Source of the DNA: Bradyrhizobium manausense | GTDB taxonomy: Bacteria > Pseudomonadota > Alphaproteobacteria > Rhizobiales > Xanthobacteraceae | DNA: 64,000 nucleotides | NCBI RefSeq assembly: GCF_018130615.1 | Contig: NZ_JAFCKB010000015.1 | Span: 62,001-126,000 of the forward strand | Direction of reading: 5' to 3' | Shown: piece by piece, positions 37,401-45,793 of the stretch | Layout: every line of letters begins with the position of its first letter | How positions within the stretch are numbered: position 1 is the stretch's first letter | The notes under the pieces: model-generated | Database searches by the model: none | Told to the model about the DNA's origin: nothing | The model's input: the letters and a program-made list of their open reading frames with translations, nothing else | Program-made: the position numbers and the translations under genes

Positions 37401-37613
37401 ATCCTCGGCGTGGTGCCGCTGGTGATCGCGACCGGCGCCGGCGCCAGCGCGCGCAAGTCGATCGGCATCACCGTGTTCTCGGGCATGCTGGCCTCGACCT
37501 GCCTCGCGGTGCTGTTCGTGCCGGCCTTCTTCGTGGTGGTGCAGCGCTTCGAGAACTGGCGCGCGTCGAAGAAGACGCCGAAGACGAAAGCGGCCGTGGA
37601 GGTGAAATCTTGA
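34458..37613 (+). CDS. RND efflux pump, HAE1 family (AcrB-like)
   Basis: A 1051-residue inner-membrane proton/drug antiporter of the hydrophobe/amphiphile efflux type. Twelve membrane segments and two large periplasmic loops are present. The first segment follows MISKFFIERPVLSNVIALLMILIG; the proton-relay aspartate pair is in AIGIVVDDAIVVVE, matching Asp407/Asp408 of AcrB, and the partner Lys is in LLIALSAKNAILIVE. Length is normal for the family. It is cotranscribed with the adaptor gene 10 bp upstream. No regulator or outer-membrane factor gene lies beside it, so the substrate range cannot be inferred from context. Confidence 0.96.
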   Translation: MISKFFIERPVLSNVIALLMILIGGVALFNLAVAQYPDVVPPTVQVTTRYPGASAKTVIDTVALPIEQQVNGVEDMLYMQSYSGSDGTYTLTVTFKIGTDLNFAQVLVQNRVSSALSQLPSAVQNQGVTVQKRSTSILLFVTLTSPDKTFDSLYLSNYATINIRDELSRLPGVGNVTVFGAGQYSMRVWLDPNKLQVRGLVPQDVINAIQQQSQQVSAGQVGAPPTPPGQAFQYTLNVNGRLDDTSQFENIIVKTGTSGDVTRVRDVGSVELGAQTYSQIFSLNKQPATGIGVFQSPGANALEVEQAVEKKMVELAKRFPEGIKYDTPFDTTKFVNASVHEVYMTLIEAGLLVLVVILVFLQDWRAMLVPATTVPVTIIGAFAAMAALGFTINMSTLFAIVLAIGIVVDDAIVVVEGAAHNIEKGMNGHDAAISAMDQLFAPIVGITLVLISVFLPASFLAGLTGRIYSQFALVIAATALLSAINAATLKPTQCALWLRPTVPPEQRNFFYRGFNAVYNRVERGYTRLITFLVKHATISVAFALVVIGLSGYGLSRVPTGFLPIEDQGYLIAAVQLPDGASLERTQKVLDKAADIIKQTPGVQQVITIAGISALDNSASLANAGVAYIILKDWDARGKGEDLRSLVYGLNDKVADIMEARTLVLPPPPIQGIGNAAGFSMQVELRDGNSDFAKLQAITGAMVSNGQSQSALQRVQSSFRSSVPQFNVEIDRIKTQTLHVTTDQVFAALSTYLGSSYVNQFNKFGRVFQVYTQADPAFRVTERDIANMMVRNSNGDMIPIGTVATITPATGPSLISLYNLYPSSTVIGLPAQGYSSGQSLKLMEDIADKTLPPGTGYEWTAMSYQEKAVSNQIYWVFGLAMLLVYLVLAGQYESWYAPISVILAVPLSLLGPMLILSGLKIDNNLYCQIGLILLIALSAKNAILIVEVGLELHGRDGKPVIESAIEAARARFRPILMTSFAFILGVVPLVIATGAGASARKSIGITVFSGMLASTCLAVLFVPAFFVVVQRFENWRASKKTPKTKAAVEVKS

Positions 37614-37615
37614 AA

Positions 37616-37644
37616 CAACCCCATGCACAGTAGGGATGGGGTTG
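37616..37644 (+). terminator. Possible terminator after the RND operon
   Basis: A perfect 9-bp inverted repeat, caaccccat (37616-37624) and atggggttg (37636-37644), with an 11-nt loop begins 3 bp after the pump stop codon. The following ataaatct is only weakly T-rich, so termination strength is uncertain. Confidence 0.5.
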
Positions 37645-37751
37645 ATAAATCTCGCGAAAGTTCGACTATACCGAAATTACTTGCTCCGTCGGGCAAAACA
37701 CCGGCATAATGGCATCATTGGTGGCATGCGTGAGGCGCCGCGCCCTCTCCC

Positions 37752-40019
37752 CTAACCCTTCTCGCTTGGCGCCTGCCGCGCCTCACCGCTCGACACCAGC
37801 AGCACCGACACCTTCGATTGCCGCAGCACGGCGTCAGCCACGCCGCCGAAGGAGAGATGATCGGCCTGGATGCGATCGACGCCCAAGACGACGAGATCGA
37901 CATCCGTAGTGTCGATCTCGCGCAGGATCGCAGCTTCCGGCGCCCGGTTCACGCGCAGGGTCGTGGTGATGTCGACATCGTAGCGGGCGGCGAGGTCGCT
38001 GGCGTCCTTGAGGATACCGGCCTCCTGGCTGAGCCCGCGCGAGGCGCCGCGCTGGGCGCCCTTGTCCCGCGTCGTCGCCACATAGATCACGCGCAGCGAG
38101 CCTGATCCGGCCTGTGTCAGCGCGACCGCGACCTCGGCGCCGCGCTTGGAAACGCTGCTGCCGGAGACGGGAACGAGGATGTTGAGCCCTTCCGGCATCG
38201 GCTGCTTCAGATGCTTGCCCTTGGCCGCCACGATCGCGAGCGGCCCTTCGAACGTCGCAGCAATGTCCTCGATCTTCCGATCGAACCGATCCTTGGTCGC
38301 AGCAACCCCGTCGACACCGACGACGAGGAGATCAAAGCCCTTGCGCGCCTCCTCAATGATGGTCTCGCCGAGCTCGGCGCGCCTGGCACGGGTGACGACA
38401 TCGACGCTGCCGGCATCGCCGTCTCCGTTGGCCGATACCGTTTCGGCCGCCTTCTTCACCACGGCTTCGTGGCTCTCCGTCTCGTCGCGGCTCTGCTCCT
38501 GCTCCATGGCGCGGTTGCCGATATGCAGCACGGTGACGGGAAAGCCGCGCATGCCGGCGATCAGGCCTGCGATGTGCGCGGCGAAGGTGGCGTTGACGCT
38601 CTCGTCGACTGCGAGCAAGGGACGTTCGAGATTGGCGACGAAGCCGCGCTTCTCGAATTCTTCCCGGTCCAGCCGCTCCTTCTCGTCCTTGTTCATCGGC
38701 AGCCTGGCCAGCGCCGCGCGCAGCATCGGCGGCATCGCCATCGTGGTCACGATTGCCATGGTCACGATCATCGTGAACAGGTTCTGGCTGAGCACGCCGA
38801 TGGAGAGGCCGATGGTGGCGATGATGACCTCGGTCGAGCCGCGCGCATTCATGCCGCTCGCCAGTGCCAGCGACTCCCGCGTGCTCAAGCCGCCCACGGT
38901 GCCACCGACGAAGGCGCCGCCGAACTTGCCGGCGCTGGCGATCACGACCAGGAGGCCGGTGAGCATGAGAAGCCTGGGATCGCGCAGCACCGACAGATCG
39001 GCGCTGAGGCCGGCGAGCCCGAAGAACACCGGCATGAAGAAGCTCGAGATCAGGCCGCGCAGGCGCTCGTCGATCTGCCGCGTCAGGATCGGCGACTCCC
39101 CGACCAGAATGCCCGCGACGAAGGCGCCGAGCACGGTGTGGACACCGATCGCATGCGTGATCAGCGCCATCACGCCCATCAACAGCAGGATCACGGTGAT
39201 GACCGCCGCGGTGCTGACAAGGTTGTCGTTGGCCCAGCGGATGAGCTGAAACACCAGCCGGCGGCCGATGGTGAAGCTGATCACGAGGAAGGCAAGCGTG
39301 CCCAGCACGGCCTGCGCGACGGACGCGACATCTAGCGCTCCTTGCGACGCCAGGCTGAAGATGACGGCGATGATGATCCAGCCGATGGTGTCGTCGATCA
39401 CGGCCGTCGCGACGATGATCTGGCCGACATTGCGGCGCATGAAATTCATCTCGCGCACCACCACGGCGACGATCTTCACCGAGGAGATCGACAGCGCCGT
39501 GCCCATGAACAGCGACGCGACGAGCCGCTGCTCCGGCTTCGGCAGCAGCGCATCGGGGAGGAATTCGCCGAGCGCAAAGCCGCAGGCGAAGGGCACCAGG
39601 ATGCCGGCAACCGAAATCGCGATCGCGGCCTTGCCGACCTTCCTCACCAGCTTGAGGTCGGTCTCCATGCCCGTGAGCAGGAGCAGCAGCAGGATGCCGA
39701 ACTGGGCGATGCCGTCGATCATCGCCTTCTGCTCGGGTGTCTTGGGGAAGATCGCGGCTTGCGCCTCCGGCCAGATCCAGCCGAACAGCGACGGCCCGAG
39801 GATGATTCCGGCGAGCAGTTCGCCGATCACCGAGGGCTGGCCGATCCGTTGCATGATCTCGCCGAGCCCGCGGCCGACCGCGATCAGCAGCACGATCTGC
39901 GCCACCAGCAGGAATTCGGATGGGCCAGCCGATTTGCCGCCCTCGGCGCCGGCCGCAATGGTGGTGAGGACAAGCACCGCGGGGACAAGGCCGACCGGTC
40001 GGAGCAGGCTCCACTGCAT
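37752..40019 (-). CDS. Kef-type cation/proton antiporter with two UspA domains
   Basis: A 755-residue CPA2 family membrane protein. The N-terminal part (about 30-430) contains around twelve membrane segments, with VATAVIDDTIGWIIIAV holding the ion-binding Asp pair and LLLLLTGMETDLKLVRK typical of CPA2. The C-terminal 300 residues hold two tandem universal stress protein-like domains (about 470-610 and 640-750); the second shows LNILVPVSGSSVSKRGAEVAVAL and ends in DLVVLGVDRIQADHLSFGGVADAVL, an ATP-binding type loop. The Usp part probably senses nucleotide or stress state. The ATG at 40019 is used. It stands alone. Confidence 0.93.
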   Translation of the reverse strand: MQWSLLRPVGLVPAVLVLTTIAAGAEGGKSAGPSEFLLVAQIVLLIAVGRGLGEIMQRIGQPSVIGELLAGIILGPSLFGWIWPEAQAAIFPKTPEQKAMIDGIAQFGILLLLLLTGMETDLKLVRKVGKAAIAISVAGILVPFACGFALGEFLPDALLPKPEQRLVASLFMGTALSISSVKIVAVVVREMNFMRRNVGQIIVATAVIDDTIGWIIIAVIFSLASQGALDVASVAQAVLGTLAFLVISFTIGRRLVFQLIRWANDNLVSTAAVITVILLLMGVMALITHAIGVHTVLGAFVAGILVGESPILTRQIDERLRGLISSFFMPVFFGLAGLSADLSVLRDPRLLMLTGLLVVIASAGKFGGAFVGGTVGGLSTRESLALASGMNARGSTEVIIATIGLSIGVLSQNLFTMIVTMAIVTTMAMPPMLRAALARLPMNKDEKERLDREEFEKRGFVANLERPLLAVDESVNATFAAHIAGLIAGMRGFPVTVLHIGNRAMEQEQSRDETESHEAVVKKAAETVSANGDGDAGSVDVVTRARRAELGETIIEEARKGFDLLVVGVDGVAATKDRFDRKIEDIAATFEGPLAIVAAKGKHLKQPMPEGLNILVPVSGSSVSKRGAEVAVALTQAGSGSLRVIYVATTRDKGAQRGASRGLSQEAGILKDASDLAARYDVDITTTLRVNRAPEAAILREIDTTDVDLVVLGVDRIQADHLSFGGVADAVLRQSKVSVLLVSSGEARQAPSEKG

Positions 40020-40161
40020 GCAGGTGTCTTCCCCCGTTTGCCGCCCGGCAAAGTGCCGGGCCACAGGGGTTAGAACCCGCGGGAGGCGGGGCGGGTTCCC
40101 GATGGTCGCGTCAGGGCCATTTCATATGGACTTCACGAGGTTTGTCCGCGAGCTGGCGCCG

Positions 40162-40183
40162 CCTCTCCCGCCTGCAGGAGAGG
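40162..40183. repeat. Short palindrome (cctctcc/ggagagg)
   Basis: A 7-bp inverted repeat with cctctcc at 40162-40168 and ggagagg at 40177-40183. It resembles the palindrome at 14284-14303 and probably belongs to the same intergenic repeat family. Confidence 0.55.
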
Positions 40184-40297
40184 CCGGCGCGCTCGCAGAG
40201 CGCGGCGGGTGCGGGCTCGCACCACGCAGGGATCTCCTCCGCTATCCCTAGCAATCCCGACGCGGAGACCCCCACCGCAACAAACCCTGACCGCGTC

Positions 40298-40483
40298 ATT
40301 TGCATCGGCCAGTCGCAACTTGCATCGAAGCGCGATGACCATGTCAGCTGCAACGAAAGCGGCGGCTGCGCCTCGCGCGACGAACAGGAACGAGGGCGCG
40401 CGGACTCATGAATTTTGACTCACGTCCGCTTCGCTCCGATAGCGACCACCCTTGCCGGCCCAGCAAATGACGCGAAGGACCAA
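40298..40483 (+). repeat. Dispersed repeat, copy A
   Basis: About 185 bp beginning atttgcatcggccagtcgca and ending near cagcaaatgacgcgaagg. It matches copy B at 43104-43286 in the same orientation, with substitutions and small indels in the middle and near-identical ends. The two copies bracket the orphan secreted gene and the chemoreceptor gene. It has no coding potential that I can support. Confidence 0.8.
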
Positions 40484-40539
40484 GAATTGGCATTTTAGAT
40501 CGAGAGGCCGCCAACCGAGGCAGCCTCCCCAACGTCCGC

Positions 40540-41025
40540 TCAATTGTCCGTTAGATTTCCCACGATGACGCAGTTTGCGCTGACCGAAAATAAGTTGTTC
40601 GATACTGTGCCGATCTCGATCGAGGGGTACCGGCCGGGTCCCATCTTGTAGTAAATCTGGTTCGTGACGATGGAGTAGTATTTTCCGGTGTTGAGTGTTT
40701 CCGAGGTCGCGCTGCCCTTGATGGAATAAATCCTACCAAGGTCGTTCTGTCCGGGAGTTGTCCCGACAAACAGGTCCATAGAATTTATTATTTGGCCGTT
40801 GGTCACGTAGACGTCGCACGAGACATTGGTGACGTTAAGGAACTTGTTGGTCGGCGCCTGAGCGAAAGTCAAAACGAGGGTGTTACCGCTGATGAAGGAC
40901 GAAGCGCGGTCCTCGTAGAAGGTTCCTGAAACTATCGGCTTGTTGTTTTGCGAATGGACTGGCGAGACGAAACCAAAGGTCAGCAGAAGCAAGGTGGCGG
41001 ATAAAATAAAGCGAGCGAAATGCAT
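40540..41025 (-). CDS. Orphan secreted protein, function unknown
   Basis: A 161-residue protein with a clear signal peptide (FILSATLLLLTFGFVSPVHS, cut before QNNKP). The mature part is beta-rich with many Asn, Thr, Ser and Tyr residues and two cysteines (in NVSCDVYVTN and SANCVIVG) that could form a disulfide. The ATG at 41025 has a ggag site 8 nt ahead. Base composition is visibly more AT-rich than the neighbours, and the gene sits between dispersed repeats, so it may have been acquired. No family is recognised. Confidence 0.75.
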   Translation of the reverse strand: MHFARFILSATLLLLTFGFVSPVHSQNNKPIVSGTFYEDRASSFISGNTLVLTFAQAPTNKFLNVTNVSCDVYVTNGQIINSMDLFVGTTPGQNDLGRIYSIKGSATSETLNTGKYYSIVTNQIYYKMGPGRYPSIEIGTVSNNLFSVSANCVIVGNLTDN

Positions 41026-41181
41026 TTTGGTCTCCACATTTTTGAGTAGAGCCCGCATTTCACGACAATCCGGCAGATGCGTCAATTGGACACAGGCCGC
41101 CCGTAACCCTGCATTGCACCACTCGAAAACTCAACTGGGGCCACGAAGTTGAATAGGCCAGCGCGTAGTAGAGCGAAGCGA

Positions 41182-41191
41182 CCCCCCCCCC
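41182..41191 (+). repeat. Ten-C homopolymer tract
   Basis: Ten consecutive C residues followed by five A lie in the noncoding gap between the orphan secreted gene and the chemoreceptor gene. Such tracts can slip in length, but here it is not inside a gene and a role is not evident. Confidence 0.6.
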
Positions 41192-41251
41192 AAAAACCTC
41201 GCCGCTTGATCCGGTCGCACCAACGATTTGCTCAGGCGCCGCCCGTGAGGC

Positions 41252-41279
41252 GATGGGTTTCGCAAGAGCTCAACCCATC
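41252..41279. repeat. Palindromic intergenic repeat (gatgggtt/aacccatc)
   Basis: Perfect 8-bp arms gatgggtt (41252-41259) and aacccatc (41272-41279) with a 12-nt loop lie 21 bp beyond the chemoreceptor stop codon. It could serve as that gene's terminator; it resembles the gggttacgc-type repeat family of the left end. Confidence 0.55.
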
Positions 41280-41299
41280 CTACAAGGTTGGCGAGAGCT

Positions 41300-42994
41300 T
41301 TACGCCGCCGACTGCAGGGCCTGAAGCCTCCGGACGAATCCCAACGCCGCTTCGTTCAAATCGCCAAATCTGCTGCGCAGCGCCTCCGCGCGCGTGCCTG
41401 CGCCCTGGGCAATCGACTGCCCCATGACGGCCTTCGAACAGACATCCTCGACCGACTTCTGGAGATGCTCGGCCCCTTCGGCGGCGCTCCGAGCCGCGCG
41501 ATTGATGTCGCTCGTGGCGCCGCTCTGCTCCTGAACCTCCCTGGCAATCGTCGCGCTCTGCTCTCTGATGTCCCTGATGACGTCGACGATCGCAGCGATT
41601 TCACTTGCCGCCGCCTGCGTCGCCGACTGGATGCCGAGCACCTGCGAGGAGATGTCCTCAGTCGCTCTCGCGGTCTGCGTTGCAAGCGTCTTGACCTCCG
41701 CCGCCACCACCGCAAAGCCGCGGCCGGCCTCGCCCGCCCGCGCCGCCTCGATGGTCGCATTCAGCGCCAGCAGATTGGTCTGGCCGGCGATATCGCTGAT
41801 CAATTCCACGACGCTTCCTATCTTTGTCGCCGCCTGCACCATGCTCTCGACCATCAATCCGGCCTGGGTCGCGCGGCCGCTGGCGATATCCGCCACCTGG
41901 CTTGCTTCCTGGGCCCGCCCGTTGATGTTGCGGGTGGAGGCATCGAGCTGCTCGACCCCTGCGGCCATGGTCTGCACGCTGCCGGCGATGTCCTCTGCGG
42001 ACGCCGACGCCGTGCGGCTGCACGACAAATTGTCTGCGTTGAACCGCTCCAATTCCTGGATCGCATCGGCGATCTGTCGGGCCGCCTCAACGACCTCATC
42101 CACCGAGCCGACGACCGACTCCTCGAAAGATGAGGTGGCGCGCGAGAGAACGTCCTTCAGCTCGCTTTCTGCCTGCATCTTGAGCTTCGCCTGCGACGCC
42201 TGAAGCGACAACCGGTCGGCCGAATGGTCACGCAAGACGGCGACCGCCGCGGCCATGGCCCCGATCTCGTCGCGCCGATCCAGCCCCGGAATGTTGCCTT
42301 CGATCTCACCCGACACGATCTGGCGCAGACGCTCCTCGAGACGCCGCAGCGGCCGGGAGATCGTACCAGCGATCAGAACCGCAAACGCAACGCTCATGAG
42401 CACGACGAGCAAGGCAAGACCACCGAGCCGCAGAGCTGCCGCCTTGAACGACTCGTCGAGATCGTCGACGTACATGCCACTGATGACCATCAATTTGAGG
42501 TCCGGAAGCGCCCTGACGAAGGCCCTTTTGCGCAGCGGCTCCGGTTGGCCGCTGCGGGGAAAGTAGTAAGTGACGGTCCCGGCACCGGCGCCATGCGCGA
42601 GGTCGACGATTTCGCGCCGGAACAAGTGCCCATTGACATCGCCCTTGTCGATCAGGTTCTTCCCGACGTTCTCGGGGGTGCCGCCATCGGCGAGATTGAG
42701 CCCGTCCCAATCGTAGACGAAGAAATAGTTGTTGCCGTCATATCGCGATTTCGCGACGATCTCCCTGATCCTCGCAACCATCTCGTCGCGGCTCATGCGG
42801 CCCGACAACACCTCTTGCTGAAAGGCTGCGATCTGCGATGCGACCACATCCACGGCGCCGCGCAGCGCCCGTGTCCTCTCAGCCTCCATCTGGTCGCGCA
42901 GCTGGACCAGGGACACGCCAACGAGAACCATCATCGCCAGAACACTGCCAAGCGTGAGCATGCCCAGCCGCCACGCGATCTTGGTCTTCTTCAT
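41300..42994 (-). CDS. Methyl-accepting chemotaxis protein with single Cache domain
   Basis: A 564-residue chemoreceptor. A first membrane helix (about 10-30) leads to a periplasmic Cache domain of the sCache_2 type (about 31-185; [21 protein letters not shown]), then a second membrane helix (about 190-212), HAMP (about 213-268), and the cytoplasmic signalling domain whose tip is [20 protein letters not shown]. This domain binds CheW/CheA and controls flagellar rotation. Ligands of sCache_2 receptors are often small carboxylates, but this one is unassigned. The ATG at 42994 follows an aaggga site. It is flanked by dispersed repeats. Confidence 0.94.
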   Translation of the reverse strand: MKKTKIAWRLGMLTLGSVLAMMVLVGVSLVQLRDQMEAERTRALRGAVDVVASQIAAFQQEVLSGRMSRDEMVARIREIVAKSRYDGNNYFFVYDWDGLNLADGGTPENVGKNLIDKGDVNGHLFRREIVDLAHGAGAGTVTYYFPRSGQPEPLRKRAFVRALPDLKLMVISGMYVDDLDESFKAAALRLGGLALLVVLMSVAFAVLIAGTISRPLRRLEERLRQIVSGEIEGNIPGLDRRDEIGAMAAAVAVLRDHSADRLSLQASQAKLKMQAESELKDVLSRATSSFEESVVGSVDEVVEAARQIADAIQELERFNADNLSCSRTASASAEDIAGSVQTMAAGVEQLDASTRNINGRAQEASQVADIASGRATQAGLMVESMVQAATKIGSVVELISDIAGQTNLLALNATIEAARAGEAGRGFAVVAAEVKTLATQTARATEDISSQVLGIQSATQAAASEIAAIVDVIRDIREQSATIAREVQEQSGATSDINRAARSAAEGAEHLQKSVEDVCSKAVMGQSIAQGAGTRAEALRSRFGDLNEAALGFVRRLQALQSAA

Positions 42995-43395
42995 GCGAAA
43001 TCCCTTGCCCTTGCAATGAATGCTGAAGCTTGCAGCCGAAAGCTTGACGAGGACTTTCACTGACAGCGTCGAACGCGATGCCATCGGCAAAATGTTATGC
43101 GAAATTTGCATCGGCCAGTCGCATCTTGCATCGAAGCGAGATGGTCATGCCGGCCGGAACGAAGGGCCGCGACAACGGTCCGAGCGACAAATGGGAAATG
43201 GGACGCGCGCTCATGAATTGACCAATTCCGCCGCGCTTCCGAGAGCGACCACCCTTGTCGGCCCAGCAAATGACGCGAAGGGCCAGACGCGAACATCCGG
43301 CAGGCTTCCAAATCGCTCGAAAGTGCGGTCATATGCCGTCCGGGACAACTTGACGTTTTGGTGCAAGAGGCTCGGCTTGCCGGAGGAGAATGCGC
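42995..43395. other. Noncoding region with repeat copy B
   Basis: About 400 bp between the divergent chemoreceptor and dehydrogenase genes. It must contain both promoters. Most of it (43104-43286) is the second copy of the dispersed repeat. No gene is supported. Confidence 0.6.
43104..43286 (+). repeat. Dispersed repeat, copy B
   Basis: About 183 bp matching copy A at 40298-40483 in the same orientation. The left end atttgcatcggccagtcgca and the right part gcgaccacccttg, cggcccagcaaatgacgcgaa are almost identical between copies, while the middle has diverged by point changes and small indels. Confidence 0.8.
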
Positions 43396-44244
43396 GTGAA
43401 AGAACTCGCTGGAAAGACTGCGTTCGTGACCGGTGCAGCGTCAGGCATTGGCCTGGGGATCGCGACCGCTTTCGCCCAGGCCGGCGCGAAAGTGATGCTT
43501 TGCGATATTGAAGAAGAGGCTCTGTCCGCGGCGCTCAAGCAACTCAGGCTTACCAACGTCGATGTCGAGGGCGTGAGAGCCGACGTCTCACTCAAGGCCG
43601 AACTCGTGGCAGCCGCCGAAGCCACGACCGCCCGCTACGGCAAGGTGCACATCCTCGTCAACAATGCGGGCGTCGGCGGCGGCGGGCCCTATGGCACCTG
43701 GACCGAAGCGTCGTGGAATTGGACCCTGGGCGTCAACCTGATGGCGACTATTTGGGGGATCGAGATCTTCGGGCCGTTGATCGAGCAGCATGGCGAGGGT
43801 GGACATATCGTCTCCACGGCCTCGATCGCCGGCCTCATTTCAGGGGGGAGCACTGCATACAATGTTTCAAAGTATGGCGTTGTCGCGCTGTCCGAGGGCT
43901 TGCGGCAGGAACTCGCGCCCCGCGGGATCGGGGTGTCGGTGCTGTGCCCCGGGTTCATCCGCACGCACATCATGAACTCAAGCCGCAACCTCCCCAAACG
44001 CTTCGAGGGGGAGGTCCGTGCCCCGCCGACGTCGGGCCCGATTGCCGAGCGGATCAATCTCATCCGCGAACGCGTCACTCAGGGCATCGATCCCCTCTAT
44101 GTCGGTGAACTCGTCCGCGAAGGCGTCGAAAACGACTGGCCTTATATCTTCACCGACCTCGAATTTGAGCCGATCGTCGAAGCGCGCTTTGCCGCAATCA
44201 AGCAAGGTTTTGACCATATCCGCGGGCGCAACCCGAAACGTTGA
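43396..44244 (+). CDS. Short-chain dehydrogenase/reductase
   Basis: A 282-residue NAD(P)-dependent SDR. The cofactor motif is TGAASGIGLG near residue 12, NNAGVGGGG follows near 92, and the catalytic Ser, Tyr and Lys are in STASIAGLISGG and YNVSK. I prefer the GTG at 43396, 9 nt after a ggaggag site, to the ATG at 43390, which is too close to that site; the difference is two residues. The protein is slightly longer than a minimal SDR, with an extra C-terminal region. Substrate unknown. It is divergent from the chemoreceptor and is followed by a strong terminator. Confidence 0.9.
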   Translation: MKELAGKTAFVTGAASGIGLGIATAFAQAGAKVMLCDIEEEALSAALKQLRLTNVDVEGVRADVSLKAELVAAAEATTARYGKVHILVNNAGVGGGGPYGTWTEASWNWTLGVNLMATIWGIEIFGPLIEQHGEGGHIVSTASIAGLISGGSTAYNVSKYGVVALSEGLRQELAPRGIGVSVLCPGFIRTHIMNSSRNLPKRFEGEVRAPPTSGPIAERINLIRERVTQGIDPLYVGELVREGVENDWPYIFTDLEFEPIVEARFAAIKQGFDHIRGRNPKR

Positions 44245-44301
44245 GCGCGCAGCCTTCCACCAGCCTGATGGTGCTCTCATCTGGCCGTGCAATATGAGCT
44301 C

Positions 44302-44331
44302 AAAGGCCCCGGGACATCTCCCGGGGCCTTT
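44302..44331. terminator. Bidirectional rho-independent terminator
   Basis: A perfect 13-bp stem, aaaggccccggga (44302-44314) and tcccggggccttt (44319-44331), with a 4-nt catc loop lies between the convergent dehydrogenase and symporter genes. The A-run and T-run in the stem allow it to act on both strands. Confidence 0.85.
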
Positions 44332-44375
44332 GGATCACGCGTGTTATTTTCTCGAGAAGGGGCGGACCAACCGGC

Positions 44376-45701
44376 TCATCCGCCCGCCGCGCCGGCGACG
44401 GCGACGGCCGGCACCGCGGTCTCGGGCGATCCCTCTTCGGCCAATCCTCGCTTGTCTTCCCACTTCGCCACGGTAGCCGTGGCAATGCCGTTGCCGATGA
44501 CGTTGGTCATGGTCCGCCCCATGTCCAGGAACTGGTCGATGCCCATGATGAGAAGCATGCCGCCCACCGGCAGGTTGAACATCGGCAGGGTCGCGGCAAC
44601 GACCACGAGCCCGGCGCGCGGCACGCCGGCGATGCCCTTGCTGGTGACCATCATCACCAGCAGCATGACGAGCTGCTGCGTGAAGCTGAGCTCGATGCCG
44701 TAGGCCTGGGCGATGAACAAAGCGGCAAAGGCCTGGTACATCATCGAGCCGTCCAGGTTGAACGAGTAACCCAGAGGCAGCACGAAGCCCGAGATGCGCT
44801 CGCTGACGCCGAACTTCGTCAATTGCTCGATCATCTTGGGGTACGCGGCTTCGCTGCTCGCCGTCGAGAACGCGAGCAGCATCGGCTGGCGCAGCAGGCC
44901 GATGAGATGAAGAACGGGCCGCCCGAGGGCCACCAGCCCCACGAGAACGAGGACAGTCCAAAGCACCGCGAGGCTGAAATAGAAGGTCGCGATGAACTTG
45001 CCGTAGGTCAGGAGAACGCCAAGTCCCTGCGTGGTAATCACCGCCGCAATCGCCGCGAACACGCCGAGCGGCGCGAACTTCATCACGAAATTCGTGATTT
45101 GCAGCATGATATGCACCAGCTCATCGATGGACGCCGCGATGGTCCTGGCATGGCTCGTCTTCAGCCTGCTGAGCGCGAGCCCGAAGAACACGGCGAAGAC
45201 CAGGATCTGCAAGATCTCGTTCGTCGACATGGCCTGGGCGATGCTGGTTGGAAACACGTGGGTGATGAAGTCCTTCAGATTGAAGCCGGCGGTCTGCAAG
45301 GTGTTGGTGGCATCCGCACTGGGAAGCGGCAGCTGCAAACCGTGACCCGGCGCGAACAGGTTCGCAAAGATCATGCCGAGGCCGAGAGACACGAGTGAGG
45401 CCGAGACGAACCAGCCCATGGCCCTGGCGGCAATGCGGCCGACCGCGCCGCCTTCGGAGCCGAGGCTGGTGATCCCTGAGACGATCGTGGCGAAGACGAG
45501 CGGCGCGATGATCATCTTGATCATGCGCAGGAACACGTCGGTGACGATCGAGAAATAGCCGGAAATGGTCTTCGCGGTCTCCGGCGTCGGTGCCAGCTCA
45601 TGACAGGCGTAGCCCGCCAGGATACCGAGCAGAAGGCTGACGACGAGAGCATTGGTGAGGCGGTTGGACCGCGCAGGTGAATTGTCGGCATTCATTGTCA
45701 T
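44376..45701 (-). CDS. Dicarboxylate/amino acid:cation symporter (DAACS family)
   Basis: A 441-residue membrane transporter of the GltP/DctA family that imports C4-dicarboxylates or acidic amino acids with protons or sodium. Eight membrane helices and two re-entrant hairpins are expected; visible markers are the serine-rich hairpin AFSTASSEAAYPKM, GYSFNLDGSMMY (the NLDG cation/substrate motif), and SKGIAGVPRAGLVVVAA. The ATG at 45701 has a ggagg site. It lies 92 bp after the aspartase gene on the same strand, which makes aspartate (or fumarate) its likely substrate. A glutamate or succinate carrier remains possible. Confidence 0.93.
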   Translation of the reverse strand: MTMNADNSPARSNRLTNALVVSLLLGILAGYACHELAPTPETAKTISGYFSIVTDVFLRMIKMIIAPLVFATIVSGITSLGSEGGAVGRIAARAMGWFVSASLVSLGLGMIFANLFAPGHGLQLPLPSADATNTLQTAGFNLKDFITHVFPTSIAQAMSTNEILQILVFAVFFGLALSRLKTSHARTIAASIDELVHIMLQITNFVMKFAPLGVFAAIAAVITTQGLGVLLTYGKFIATFYFSLAVLWTVLVLVGLVALGRPVLHLIGLLRQPMLLAFSTASSEAAYPKMIEQLTKFGVSERISGFVLPLGYSFNLDGSMMYQAFAALFIAQAYGIELSFTQQLVMLLVMMVTSKGIAGVPRAGLVVVAATLPMFNLPVGGMLLIMGIDQFLDMGRTMTNVIGNGIATATVAKWEDKRGLAEEGSPETAVPAVAVAGAAGG

Positions 45702-45793
45702 TTCTCTATTTCCTCCCTTGGGCGCGCAGGTTCACGACAACTGGGCCACGCCCCGCGGCGCAATCGGCGGGTGGCGCAGTTTTGCTGATCGCT

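Larger units (their letters stand above)
40020..40539. other. Noncoding region with repeats between antiporter and orphan secreted gene
   Basis: This 520-bp stretch has no credible gene. It carries a palindrome of the ctctccc type (40162-40183) and, from 40298, the first copy of a dispersed repeat of about 185 bp. The short frames across it have no protein-like composition. Confidence 0.6.

Noticed and set aside
34884-37628. Very long open frame on the minus strand opposite the RND pump gene
   Set aside because: It arises from the GC-rich codon bias of the real gene; the translation is dominated by His, Arg, Asp and Gln without any domain.
40111-40411. Short frames in the repeat region between the antiporter and orphan gene
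   Set aside because: They lie in palindromic and dispersed repeat sequence and have no ribosome binding sites.
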